Source: Acidobacteriota bacterium
GTDB taxonomy: Bacteria > Acidobacteriota > Thermoanaerobaculia > Thermoanaerobaculales > Thermoanaerobaculaceae
NCBI GenBank assembly: GCA_021782525.1
Contig: JAJXUY010000097.1
Span: 1 to 6,352, forward strand
Direction of reading: 5' to 3'
Length of the DNA: 6,352 bases
The notes under the pieces were generated by a model that saw only the letters and a list, made by a program, of their open reading frames with translations, did no database searches and was not told the DNA's origin. Below are positions 1 to 5,693 of the stretch, piece after piece. The position numbers and the translations under genes were made by a program. Position 1 is the stretch's first letter. Every line of letters begins with the position of its first letter.

Positions 1-290
1 TCGGCCACCGTGCGGCGGCGGAGGAGCTTGAAGTCCTGGAACACCACCCCGAGGTGGCGGCGGAACTCCGCCACGTCGCGCCGCCGCAGCTGCGCGAGGT
101 CGACGCCGTTCACGATGATGACGCCGGAGTCCGGCAGCTCGGCGCGGTAGAGGAGGCGCAGAAACGTGCTCTTGCCCGCGCCCGATGGGCCGGTGAGGTA
201 GACGAACTCGCCGCGCTCGACCCTGGTCGTGATCCCGCGCACCGCGGGCCGGCCGTTGTAGCTCTTGGTGATGTGCTCGCAGGTGATCAT
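1..290 (-). CDS. ftsE: Cell division ATP-binding protein FtsE, N-terminal part (runs off the left edge)
   Basis: This is the ATPase subunit of the FtsEX ABC complex. With membrane partner FtsX it acts at the septum and controls peptidoglycan hydrolases through periplasmic activators. About 96 residues are visible. The Walker A motif GPSGAGKST is at residues 34-42, and the Q-loop region reads VVFQDFKLL at 82-90. The stretch from GEFVYLTG through LLYRAELPDSG is typical of FtsE rather than of LolD or a generic transporter ATPase. The signature motif, Walker B and the C-terminus lie beyond base 1; ftsX would be expected next but cannot be seen. The ATG at 290 gives the usual FtsE N-terminus (M-I-x-x-E/C-H-I-x-K-S-Y). 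No good Shine-Dalgarno precedes it. A 25-codon open frame ends one base before this ATG, so translation could be coupled to it. The gene diverges from pgeF. Confidence 0.9.
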   Translation of the reverse strand, partial: MITCEHITKSYNGRPAVRGITTRVERGEFVYLTGPSGAGKSTFLRLLYRAELPDSGVIIVNGVDLAQLRRRDVAEFRRHLGVVFQDFKLLRRRTVA

Positions 291-291
291 C

Positions 292-369
292 TCAGGCCGA
301 CGCGTCGCGCCCGGCGGGCGCCGCCCGGCGCACCGCCAGCGAAGCACCCTGCCGGTCCAAGCTCACCAT
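292..369 (-). CDS. Possible 25-residue leader ORF upstream of ftsE (speculative)
   Basis: A short open frame starts at an ATG at 369 and ends in TGA at 294-292. One base later comes the ftsE ATG (TGAGATG). A GGAG lies 3 bases upstream of its ATG (373-376), which is close for a ribosome binding site but usable. The peptide starts MVSLDRQG and is rich in Ala and Arg; it has no membrane segment or recognisable motif. In its favour are the close coupling geometry and the lack of a Shine-Dalgarno for ftsE itself. Against it, the same frame is open far upstream through the antisense of pgeF, as happens by chance in GC-rich DNA, so the open frame has little weight. It could equally be untranslated leader. 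Confidence 0.18.
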   Translation of the reverse strand: MVSLDRQGASLAVRRAAPAGRDASA

Positions 370-399
370 GGTCTCCGGCGCGGAGTGTACCATACGTGC

Positions 400-1128
400 A
401 TGGCCGAAACGGCAGGTGGCAACGGTATTCTCGCCATCCCGCTCGGGGCGGCGATCGCTCTGTTCGGCGACGCGGCGAGCTCCCCCGGCGGTCTCGACGA
501 GGGCGGTCTGGCCGCGGCGGCGGGAAACGCCATCGAGCGGCGGTTCGGCCGCGCGGTGCCCGTGCTTTACGCGCGCCAACTGCACGGTCGCCTCAGTTAT
601 ACCTACAGCGCCGCCGGGCCGCTGCCGCCAGGCCCGCACCTCGTCGGCGGCTGCGACGCGCTGCTCACCTCGGAGACGTGGACCGCGCTCACGGTGCGCA
701 CCGCCGACTGCCTGCCGGTGGCGCTCGCCGGCGGCGGCGTCGTCGCCATGCTGCACGCCGGCTGGCGCGGCCTCGCCTGTGACGTCCTCGGCGCCGTCAT
801 CGGGCGCTTGCGCGCCGAGTTCGGCGTCGCCGCGGGCGCACTCGAGGCCGTCGTCGGAATCGGGATCGGCCCCTGCCACTACCGCGTCGGCGACGAGGTG
901 GCCGCGGCGCTCGAGCGCCTCCCGGTCGCGGGCGACGGCTGGCGCGGCGACGGGGTGGTGGACCTGGCGCGGTTCGCGGCCGGGCGCCTCGCGGCGCTCG
1001 GGCTCGACCCCGCCCATACTCGCACGCTCCCGGGTTGCACCGCATGCTCGCCGGCGTATCACTCGTACCGGCGCGACGGAGCGGCGGCGGGACGGCAGTG
1101 GAGCGCGATCGTCATCGCGAACGGGTGA
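400..1128 (+). CDS. pgeF: Peptidoglycan editing factor PgeF / YfiH-type laccase-domain protein
   Basis: This 242-residue cytoplasmic protein of the YfiH (DUF152, multicopper polyphenol oxidase fold) family has the family's usual length. In E. coli, PgeF prevents L-serine replacing L-alanine in the murein stem peptide. Some relatives act on purine nucleosides, so the exact chemistry is not settled by sequence. The metal-site residues of the family are present: QLHG with H62, RTADC with C104, and HAGWRG with H119. Further conserved blocks are GIGPCHYRVG (155-164) and a C-terminal C213/C216 followed by HSYRRDG (221-227) and GRQWSAIVI. I chose the ATG at 400; an in-frame GTG at 385 is the alternative. 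A GGAG at 382-385 is rather far (14 bases) from 400, while a TACCAT hexamer ends 6 bases before the ATG. The gene diverges from ftsE across 109 bases and converges on rlmN across 16 bases. Confidence 0.92.
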   Translation: MAETAGGNGILAIPLGAAIALFGDAASSPGGLDEGGLAAAAGNAIERRFGRAVPVLYARQLHGRLSYTYSAAGPLPPGPHLVGGCDALLTSETWTALTVRTADCLPVALAGGGVVAMLHAGWRGLACDVLGAVIGRLRAEFGVAAGALEAVVGIGIGPCHYRVGDEVAAALERLPVAGDGWRGDGVVDLARFAAGRLAALGLDPAHTRTLPGCTACSPAYHSYRRDGAAAGRQWSAIVIANG

Positions 1129-1144
1129 GGCGCCGACGCTCCGC

Positions 1145-2206
1145 TCACGCCCCGGCGCCGGGGCGGGCGACGAGCTGGCCGCGGAGCTGGCCGCACGCGG
1201 CGGCCACCTCGCGGCCCTTGCTCCAGCGCACCGTGACGTTCATGTGCGCGGCAGCCAGAATCCCGGCGAACGCGCTGATGCGCCCCTCGTCCGGGGCGGC
1301 GAGGCCGGCCAGGTAACGCTCGTCCGGGTTGAGTGGGATCAGGTTGATCTTGCACGGGATCCCCTTGAGCAGACTGGGCAGGCGGCGGGCGTCGTCATCG
1401 CTGTCGTTGACGCCGGCGAGCATCACGTACTCGAAGGTGATCCGGCGGCCGCGCTCGAGCGGGAACGCGCGCAGCGCCGCGAGCAGCTCGTCGAGCGGCC
1501 ATTTCGCCGCCGCCGGCATCAGGCGCTCACGCTGCGCCTGCGTCGTGGCGTTGAGCGACACCGCGAGCTTGGGGCGGCGCTCGAGCGCCGCGAGCTTCGC
1601 GAGGCCCGGGACGATCCCGCTGGTCGAGACGGTCACGCGCTTGGGGCTGACGGTCTCGGCGATCAGCTCGATGGCGCGGGCGATCCCTCCGACGTTGAGC
1701 AGCGGCTCACCCATGCCCATGAAGACGACGTTGACCGGCGTCCCGACGAGCCCCTCGTGGCGCAGGACCGCGCGGTACTGGCCGAAGATCTCGCCGCCGG
1801 AGAGGTTGCGGCCCGCGCCCAGCACCCCGGTGACGCAGAACACGCACCCGACGGCGCACCCGGTCTGCGAGGACAGGCAGACCGTGGCGTGCCCCTCCAT
1901 CGGCATCACGACCGCCTCGACGACGGCGCCGTCGGCGAGGCCGAGCGCCAGCTTGGCGGTGCCGTCGCCGCCGCGCCGCACCTCGAGGACCTCCGGGTCG
2001 CGCAGCACGACGCGCCCGGTGAGCCCCTCGCGCAGCGCCTTCGGCAGGTTGGTCATCTCCGCGATGTCGCCCGCCATGCGGCGAGCGACCCACTGGTACA
2101 CCTGCTCGGCGCGGAACGGGCGGGGGTCCAACTCGGCCAGCAAGAGGGACAGCTCAGCGCGGTTGGCGCCGACGAGGTTGGGGCGGGTCGGGGTCGTTTC
2201 GGTCAC
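1145..2206 (-). CDS. rlmN: 23S rRNA (adenine2503-C2)/tRNA (adenine37-C2) methyltransferase RlmN
   Basis: This radical-SAM enzyme methylates C2 of A2503 in 23S rRNA and, in many bacteria, A37 of some tRNAs. It has 353 residues, normal for the family. The N-terminal helical region (about 10-65) includes LDPRPFRAEQVYQWV. The radical-SAM cluster motif CX3CX2C is C117, C121 and C124 within the block starting CLSSQTGC. C110 corresponds to the conserved upstream cysteine. GMGEPLLN (164-171) is the SAM-contact motif. C338 in AACGQL is the cysteine that carries the transferred methyl group. Cfr-type enzymes share this fold, but the overall pattern is RlmN and resistance function is not implied. The GTG at 2206 is chosen because family similarity begins just after it; the frame stays open further upstream without a start codon that fits better. 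It overlaps the preceding small gene by 53 bases, so the two are probably co-transcribed. Confidence 0.95.
   Translation of the reverse strand: MTETTPTRPNLVGANRAELSLLLAELDPRPFRAEQVYQWVARRMAGDIAEMTNLPKALREGLTGRVVLRDPEVLEVRRGGDGTAKLALGLADGAVVEAVVMPMEGHATVCLSSQTGCAVGCVFCVTGVLGAGRNLSGGEIFGQYRAVLRHEGLVGTPVNVVFMGMGEPLLNVGGIARAIELIAETVSPKRVTVSTSGIVPGLAKLAALERRPKLAVSLNATTQAQRERLMPAAAKWPLDELLAALRAFPLERGRRITFEYVMLAGVNDSDDDARRLPSLLKGIPCKINLIPLNPDERYLAGLAAPDEGRISAFAGILAAAHMNVTVRWSKGREVAAACGQLRGQLVARPGAGA
1148..1165. repeat. Perfect 18-base GC palindrome at the pgeF/rlmN convergence
   Basis: The 18 bases CGCCCCGGCGCCGGGGCG equal their own reverse complement. They lie just inside the 3' end of rlmN, encoding its last residues, and 20 bases past the pgeF stop. 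Between two tail-to-tail genes this could form a bidirectional terminator stem, but there is no T-run on either side and essentially no loop. In DNA this GC-rich it may be chance. Confidence 0.3.
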
Positions 2207-2465
2207 TGGCGATACCCACGGAACGCAGGACCTCGGCGTCCTGGTCGCTCCATTCTGGCACGATGGGGCGGCGTTCGGCGCAAACGACCCGCGGCGCCGC
2301 ACCGCCGGCGGCCGCCTCGACCACCAAGAGCGGGGCGTGCCCGAGCCGGGCGAGGTCGGCGCAGATCTCCGCCAGGGCGGGGTCGGCCGCGAGCAGCTGT
2401 TGCACCCTCCCGGCGAGCGAGTCGAGCAGGGGGAGGAGGTCGGCGGAGGTCCTTCGCGTCTTCAC
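2154..2465 (-). CDS. Small uncharacterised protein encoded upstream of, and overlapping, rlmN
   Basis: I do not recognise this 103-residue protein. It looks soluble, with no signal peptide or membrane segment. Residues 8-60 read as a leucine/alanine-rich helical region (LLPLLDSLAGRVQQLL, then PALAEICADLARLGHAPLLVV). A mixed segment follows (APRVVCAERRPIVPEW), then SDQDAEVLRSVGI, which resembles the end of small conserved proteins with a D-Q-D-x-x-x-L-R-x-x-G-I pattern. The last 20 or so residues, which overlap rlmN, are Pro/Arg/Asp-rich and look unconstrained. The start is a GTG at 2465, preceded by only a weak AGG. Amino-acid composition in the first 80 residues (balanced hydrophobic and acidic residues, few Arg runs) looks like a real protein, unlike the opposite strand and the other frames. 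It begins 63 bases from the divergent phosphotransferase gene. Confidence 0.62.
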   Translation of the reverse strand: MKTRRTSADLLPLLDSLAGRVQQLLAADPALAEICADLARLGHAPLLVVEAAAGGAAPRVVCAERRPIVPEWSDQDAEVLRSVGIASDRNDPDPPQPRRRQPR

Positions 2466-2528
2466 GCCTGAGCAAACCCCGGAGCCGGGCGGCCCATTTC
2501 CGTCGCGCCCGCGCTACCATGCAGCGCG

Positions 2529-3443
2529 GTGGAAGCGCTGCGCCACGCCCTGGGAGCTCTCGGCATCGAGGTGTCCTCGGCCTCGGCCCTGGCCGGCGAC
2601 GCGTCGCAGCGCCGTTTCTTCCGCGTCCATCCTCGGGGCGGCGGCTCGGTCGTCGCGGCGCTCTACCAGGCCGGGCAGGAAGCGCAGGCGGAGCGCGACC
2701 ACGCGGTGCAGAGCTGGGGCTGGGCGCGCGGCCTCCCGATCCCCCGTCCGATCGGGCGGCACGGCCTCGTGGTCGTGAGCGAGGACCTCGGGGACGTCGA
2801 CCTCGAGCGCGCGGCGGCGGCCGCCGGCGAAGGCGTCCTCCCGCCGGCGCTCACGGCGCTGGCGGCGTTCCAGCGCTGCGGGCTGGACGGGCTCGTCACC
2901 CCGCCGTTCGATGCGGCGCTGTTCCGCGCCGAGCTGGCGGTGTTCGAGCGTCACGTGGCCTGGGCCGCGGCGGGCGGCACCCCTGAGGTGACCGCCTTCC
3001 TCGACGACCTCGCCCGGCGTCTGACCTCCCACCCGTACCGGCTCACCCATCGCGACTTCCATCTCAACAATCTGTTTCTCCAAGGCGGCGTCGTCCGGGC
3101 GGTCGATTTCCAGGACATGCGCGGCGGTCCCGATACGTACGACCTGGCCTCGCTGCTGCGCGAGCGCGGCGGAGCGGGGCTGACGGCAGACGAGCCCGGA
3201 TGGGTGGCACGCGCGGCCGGGGTCCTCGAGTGGGAGCACGGTTGGCGGCAGCGGTATCTGGAGTGCGCGGCTCAGCGTGGCCTCAAGGTGGTCGGAACGT
3301 TCCTGCGACTCGCGGCGGCGGGTCGCCCGGGCTACCTCGCCTGGTTGCCGGCGGTCGGCGCCCGGGCGGCCGCGGTGCTCGCCGAACTCGGTGCGCCGGC
3401 GCGCCTCGTCGCGATCGCCGCGGCGCCCGATCGGGGTCTATAA
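2529..3443 (+). CDS. Phosphotransferase of the APH/choline kinase fold, AmgK-like (anomeric MurNAc/GlcNAc kinase)
   Basis: This 304-residue protein belongs to the aminoglycoside-phosphotransferase (APH) kinase-like family. The N-terminal [11 protein letters not shown] (23-33) resembles the nucleotide-binding loop of AmgK proteins. SEDLGD is at 84-89. The catalytic loop HRDFHLNN is at 174-181 with D176 as likely catalytic base, the metal-binding segment DFQD is at 193-196, and [12 protein letters not shown] follows. The later block [14 protein letters not shown] (249-262) is characteristic of AmgK, which phosphorylates the anomeric carbon of N-acetylmuramate and N-acetylglucosamine for cell-wall recycling. 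The usual partner MurU, a nucleotidyltransferase, is not in the window, so substrate is inferred. It is not evidence of antibiotic resistance. The start is a GTG at 2529 with no clear Shine-Dalgarno; a TACCAT hexamer ends 8 bases before it. tatA follows 19 bases downstream. Confidence 0.82.
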   Translation: MEALRHALGALGIEVSSASALAGDASQRRFFRVHPRGGGSVVAALYQAGQEAQAERDHAVQSWGWARGLPIPRPIGRHGLVVVSEDLGDVDLERAAAAAGEGVLPPALTALAAFQRCGLDGLVTPPFDAALFRAELAVFERHVAWAAAGGTPEVTAFLDDLARRLTSHPYRLTHRDFHLNNLFLQGGVVRAVDFQDMRGGPDTYDLASLLRERGGAGLTADEPGWVARAAGVLEWEHGWRQRYLECAAQRGLKVVGTFLRLAAAGRPGYLAWLPAVGARAAAVLAELGAPARLVAIAAAPDRGL

Positions 3444-3444
3444 T
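3439..3444 (+). promoter_or_regulatory. Perfect TATAAT -10 box in front of tatA
   Basis: TATAAT lies across the TAA stop of the phosphotransferase gene and 18 bases before the tatA ATG, in otherwise very GC-rich DNA where such a hexamer is unexpected. Transcription from it would begin near 3450, just before or at the ribosome binding site, giving a very short leader. No TTGACA-like -35 is visible 16-18 bases upstream, so it may be a weak promoter or chance produced by the Leu-stop codons. Confidence 0.35.
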
Positions 3445-3450
3445 CACTGC

Positions 3451-3456
3451 TGGAGG
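3451..3456 (+). promoter_or_regulatory. Strong ribosome binding site of tatA
   Basis: TGGAGG sits 6 bases before the ATG at 3463. It fixes the tatA start; the frame is open well upstream of that ATG, but those residues belong to the shadow of the phosphotransferase gene. Confidence 0.8.
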
Positions 3457-3462
3457 CGCCAC

Positions 3463-3657
3463 ATGTTCGGGTCGCTGGGAGTTCCAGAGCTACTGCTGAT
3501 CCTCCTCATCGTGATCATCATTTTCGGCGCCGGGAAGCTGCCGCAGTTGGGCAAGGGGATGGGTGAGGGAATCCGCAACTTCCGCGAGTCGCTCAAGGGG
3601 GGACAGGAGCCCAAGGACACCCCACCGAAGGACGACGGCTCCTCAGGGGGCCGCTGA
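3463..3657 (+). CDS. tatA: Twin-arginine translocase subunit TatA/TatE family
   Basis: This small inner-membrane protein is the pore-forming component for export of folded proteins through the Tat pathway. Its 64 residues are typical of the shorter TatA/E proteins. It has the expected order: a short N-terminus with the GVPELL start of the membrane helix (about residues 8-21, very rich in Ile and Leu), the hinge FGAGKLP (21-27), an amphipathic helix ([16 protein letters not shown], 29-44), and a polar charged tail ([13 protein letters not shown]). TatB is longer and lacks this hinge form, so TatA/E is preferred. tatB and tatC are not in the window; in many deltaproteobacterial-type genomes tatA stands apart from tatC. 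Its last 15 bases overlap the end of the convergent lytic transglycosylase gene. Confidence 0.95.
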   Translation: MFGSLGVPELLLILLIVIIIFGAGKLPQLGKGMGEGIRNFRESLKGGQEPKDTPPKDDGSSGGR

Positions 3658-4242
3658 CGGCTCGTAGGCGAACCGGCTGGCCTCCTCGAGGTCCAGGCCG
3701 GTGAGCTGCTTGTAGGCGGCGGCGACCCTCGCGACGAACGTTCTCGTTTCCCGGTAGGGCGGCACCGTGCCCCAGCGCCGGACGGCGCCGGGGCCGGCGT
3801 TGTATGCGGCGAGCGCGAGCTCGACGTCGCCCCCGAAGCTATCCAGCAACGCCGCCAGGTAGCGGCACCCGGCCTCCAGGTTGGTGGCGGGGTCGGCCGC
3901 GTTTGGCAGCCCGACCTCGGCGGCGGTCTCGGGGAGGAGCTGCATCAGGCCAACGGCGCCGCGGGGCGAAACCGCGTCGGCGGCCTCGCCCGACTCGGTC
4001 TCCACGACGGCGAGCACGAGCGCCGGGTCGATGCCGGCCTGCGTGGCCGTGGCGATGACGCGCCGCTCGAATGCGGATGCGCCGGCGAACGGATCGCTCT
4101 CGAGCGGCACCGAACCGTCACGCGCGCCCTCGACCCACGGCAAAGGGCGTGGCCGGGCACGGTGGTGCTGCGAGAGGACGACCAGCAGCACCCCAAGAGC
4201 GAAGCACCCCCAGACCGCAGCGGTCTGGCGTCCGCCGAACAC
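3643..4242 (-). CDS. Membrane-anchored lytic murein transglycosylase (SLT domain)
   Basis: This enzyme cleaves the MurNAc-GlcNAc bond of peptidoglycan, forming 1,6-anhydroMurNAc ends. It has 199 residues. A short cytoplasmic start leads to a hydrophobic segment at about 8-24 (a non-cleaved anchor or signal; there is no lipobox), then a basic/Pro linker, then the SLT domain from about 57 to 182. Visible family motifs are ETESG with E83 as the likely catalytic glutamate, [18 protein letters not shown] (90-107), [16 protein letters not shown] (143-158), and [13 protein letters not shown]. The small single-domain layout is like MltE/Slt-type housekeeping enzymes rather than the large Slt70. The start is a GTG at 4242 with GAAGGG 6 bases upstream. 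It lies 12 bases after the fis stop and is last in the LysM-fis-slt operon; its end overlaps tatA. Confidence 0.92.
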   Translation of the reverse strand: MFGGRQTAAVWGCFALGVLLVVLSQHHRARPRPLPWVEGARDGSVPLESDPFAGASAFERRVIATATQAGIDPALVLAVVETESGEAADAVSPRGAVGLMQLLPETAAEVGLPNAADPATNLEAGCRYLAALLDSFGGDVELALAAYNAGPGAVRRWGTVPPYRETRTFVARVAAAYKQLTGLDLEEASRFAYEPSAAP

Positions 4243-4254
4243 GGCGCGCCCTTC

Positions 4255-4515
4255 TCAGGTGCCCTTGCGGTGCCGCTGCCCGTTCTTCTGCAGCTTGCTC
4301 CGCAGGGTGTTGCGGTGGATCCCCAACGCCGCCGCCGCCTGCGACAGGTTGCCGCTCGCCCGGTCCACCGCCGAGCGAACGTAGCGCGCCTCGAAGACGT
4401 TGAGCGCTTCCTCGAGGCGCAGGCCGCGATCGAGCAGGCCGTCGGCCACCGTCGCGAGAACGTCACCGATCGCGCGCAGCGCCGCGCGGCGGTCCTCCGA
4501 GCTGGTGGGGCTCAC
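4255..4515 (-). CDS. Small Fis-family helix-turn-helix DNA-binding protein
   Basis: This 86-residue protein carries a Fis-type (HTH_8) DNA-binding domain, as found in Fis and at the C-terminus of NtrC-type activators. The N-terminal half is helical and could dimerise (ALRAIGDVLATVADGLLDRG, about 12-31). The region LRLEEALNVFEARYVRSAV (32-50) is the helix that precedes the HTH in this family, and NLSQAAAALGIHRNTLRSKL (56-75) is the helix-turn-helix. A basic tail (KNGQRHRKGT) follows. No AAA+ or receiver domain is present, so it is a stand-alone Fis-like protein. The GTG start overlaps the stop of the LysM gene in a GTGA arrangement. No Shine-Dalgarno is evident, so translation is probably coupled. 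Its place between two murein genes suggests, but does not prove, that it regulates envelope functions. Orthology to enteric Fis is not claimed. Confidence 0.88.
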   Translation of the reverse strand: MSPTSSEDRRAALRAIGDVLATVADGLLDRGLRLEEALNVFEARYVRSAVDRASGNLSQAAAALGIHRNTLRSKLQKNGQRHRKGT

Positions 4516-5621
4516 TTGAGCTGAACCCGGTCACCCACCTGCATCGGCCCGGAGGAGCGGATGATGGTCGCCGTCGCCCAGTGGGCGCCGGTCGTGAGCA
4601 CCGCGAGCTCGCCGAGGAGCAAGCGGGGCGTGCCGGGGACCGGGTTGTCGCGATAGATGACCGCCTGGCTGCCCGGTGCGACCTGGTCGGCGTCGCCGAG
4701 GTCGATCATCACCACCTCGCCCTGGCCGAAGCTGACGTCGTCGTCGCGGCTGTAGACGATGTACCCCCTGGCGTTGTTGCTCGCGGGGTCGCAGCGCTCG
4801 GCCGGCTTGGTGAGGATCGTCATCGGTATGGGGATCGGCTCGAACGGCTTGAGCCACGCGCCCATCGGGATCGCGTCGCACGAGGCCACGATCTCCGCCG
4901 TCGCGCTGTGGTCCGTGGTGCAGAGCACGCGCAGGCGGCCGAGATAGCGCATGACCGTGCCGAGCACCGCGTGCGTCGCCGGGTGGCGGAGCTGGCGGAC
5001 CGGCAGCACGATGAAGTACTCCTGCCCGGCCTTGACGCCCTCGTTCTCCCCGCCTGAGAGGTAGACGATGTCGTTGGTCGAGAACGTGCTCTCGTACTGG
5101 ATCTGCTCCGCCGACTTCAGCGTCAACTGCGGCCGCGCGTCCGCCTTGTCGAGGTAGGCGAAGCAATAGATGTCGGCCTCGCTCCCGGCCGCCACGAGGT
5201 TGGCGGGCGGCGCCTCCCCGGTGCCCTCGGGCAGGGCAGCTCCGGCCCCAGGCGTGGCCGGCGGGGGCGTGACCGTCGGGGTGGGCGCCGGCGCCGGGGG
5301 CGCGACCTCGACCGCCTTGACGCCGACGACCAGAGGATCACCCGGGTAGATCCAGTGCGCGTCGCGAATGTACTTGTTCTTCTCCCACAGCTGCGGCCAC
5401 AGGTAGGGGTTGCCGAGGAACTTCTTGGCCAGCGCCCAGAGCGTGTCGCCCTTCTGGATGGTGTAGACGTTGGCGTCGGGCGCGAACTCGGTCGGCGGCT
5501 GGTACGGAGTCCAGCGCCCGTCCACCTTGTGAAGGGGCTGCGGTGGGGCCGTGTCGGCTTGCCCCGCGGCGACCCCACAGAAGCACACCACGGCGAGGAC
5601 GGCGAACGTTGTGCGGCCCAT
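4512..5621 (-). CDS. Secreted LysM-domain protein with tandem C-terminal domains
   Basis: This 369-residue exported protein probably binds peptidoglycan in the periplasm. A signal peptide occupies about residues 1-22 (MGRTT, then a hydrophobic Ala/Val core ending VAAGQA). The LysM domain is at about 51-100: NVYTIQKGDTLWALAKKFLG, then PYLWPQLWEKN, and WIYPGDPLVV. This long LysM form, with its conserved tryptophans, is common in deltaproteobacterial-type proteins. A Pro/Thr/Ala-rich linker spans about 106-140. Two similar segments follow (about 182-260 and 300-369), each with an opening strand, a D/E-x-V/G turn, a VLG or LLGEL strand, and an ending GAWLKP or GDRVQL; they look like a duplication. 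No enzyme motif is visible. Four cysteines of the mature part (C153, C234, C248, C277) could pair in the periplasm. The ATG at 5621 is chosen for its GGAGGG site; ATG 5642 would add 7 residues. Confidence 0.86.
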   Translation of the reverse strand: MGRTTFAVLAVVCFCGVAAGQADTAPPQPLHKVDGRWTPYQPPTEFAPDANVYTIQKGDTLWALAKKFLGNPYLWPQLWEKNKYIRDAHWIYPGDPLVVGVKAVEVAPPAPAPTPTVTPPPATPGAGAALPEGTGEAPPANLVAAGSEADIYCFAYLDKADARPQLTLKSAEQIQYESTFSTNDIVYLSGGENEGVKAGQEYFIVLPVRQLRHPATHAVLGTVMRYLGRLRVLCTTDHSATAEIVASCDAIPMGAWLKPFEPIPIPMTILTKPAERCDPASNNARGYIVYSRDDDVSFGQGEVVMIDLGDADQVAPGSQAVIYRDNPVPGTPRLLLGELAVLTTGAHWATATIIRSSGPMQVGDRVQLK

Positions 5622-5626
5622 ACCAG

Positions 5627-5632
5627 CCCTCC
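5627..5632 (-). promoter_or_regulatory. Ribosome binding site that fixes the LysM protein start
   Basis: GGAGGG on the minus strand sits 5 bases before the ATG at 5621. The in-frame ATG at 5642 has no comparable site and would place the GGAGGG inside the coding region, so 5621 is preferred. The resulting signal peptide starts with a short basic n-region (MGRTT), as expected. Confidence 0.75.
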
Positions 5633-5663
5633 AGTTCCGCATGCTTGTGATGACTCCGCCGCC

Positions 5664-5693
5664 AAAATAGCGCAGAGAAAGCGCGTTCGTCAA
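5664..5693 (-). promoter_or_regulatory. Probable sigma70-type promoter for the LysM-fis-slt operon
   Basis: On the minus strand TTGACG (5693-5688, five of six matches to the -35 consensus) is separated by 18 bases from TATTTT (5669-5664, four of six to the -10). The expected transcription start is near 5657, about 35 bases before the LysM ATG. The -35 contains the bamD TGA stop. The A/T-rich -10 stands out in this GC-rich DNA. It would allow LysM, fis and slt to be expressed independently of bamD, though read-through from bamD is also possible because no terminator is visible between them. Confidence 0.5.

Noticed and set aside
291..399. GC-rich inverted-repeat-like stretches and the palindrome ACCATGGT (365-372) as operators.
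   Set aside because: Such short repeats are expected by chance at this base composition and nothing links them to a regulator.
417..422. TTGCCA on the minus strand as a -35 box for ftsE.
   Set aside because: Spacing to the nearest possible -10 boxes (TATGGT at 393-388 or TACACT at 389-384) is 23 or 27 bases, too long.
2207..2302. Longer RlmN form beginning at 2302.
   Set aside because: The added 32 residues are low-complexity (Arg/Ser/Pro/Cys), match the coding part of the upstream small gene in another frame, and are outside the family's conserved region.
368..2986. A very long plus-strand open frame of 872 codons spanning pgeF, the antisense of rlmN and part of the phosphotransferase gene.
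   Set aside because: Its translation is Arg/Ala/Pro/Ser-rich with no domain, and it runs over three genes with clear family motifs in other frames. It is a GC-rich shadow.
2529..3443. Reading the APH-fold protein as an aminoglycoside resistance gene.
   Set aside because: The fold is shared by many kinases; the AmgK-specific blocks and the chromosomal envelope-gene context argue for sugar metabolism.
5576..5590. Lipobox in the LysM protein signal peptide around C13 and C15.
   Set aside because: The residues before each cysteine (AVVC, VCFC) do not fit L-A/S-G/A-C, and the hydrophobic core continues past them; signal peptidase I cleavage after VAAG or GQA fits better.
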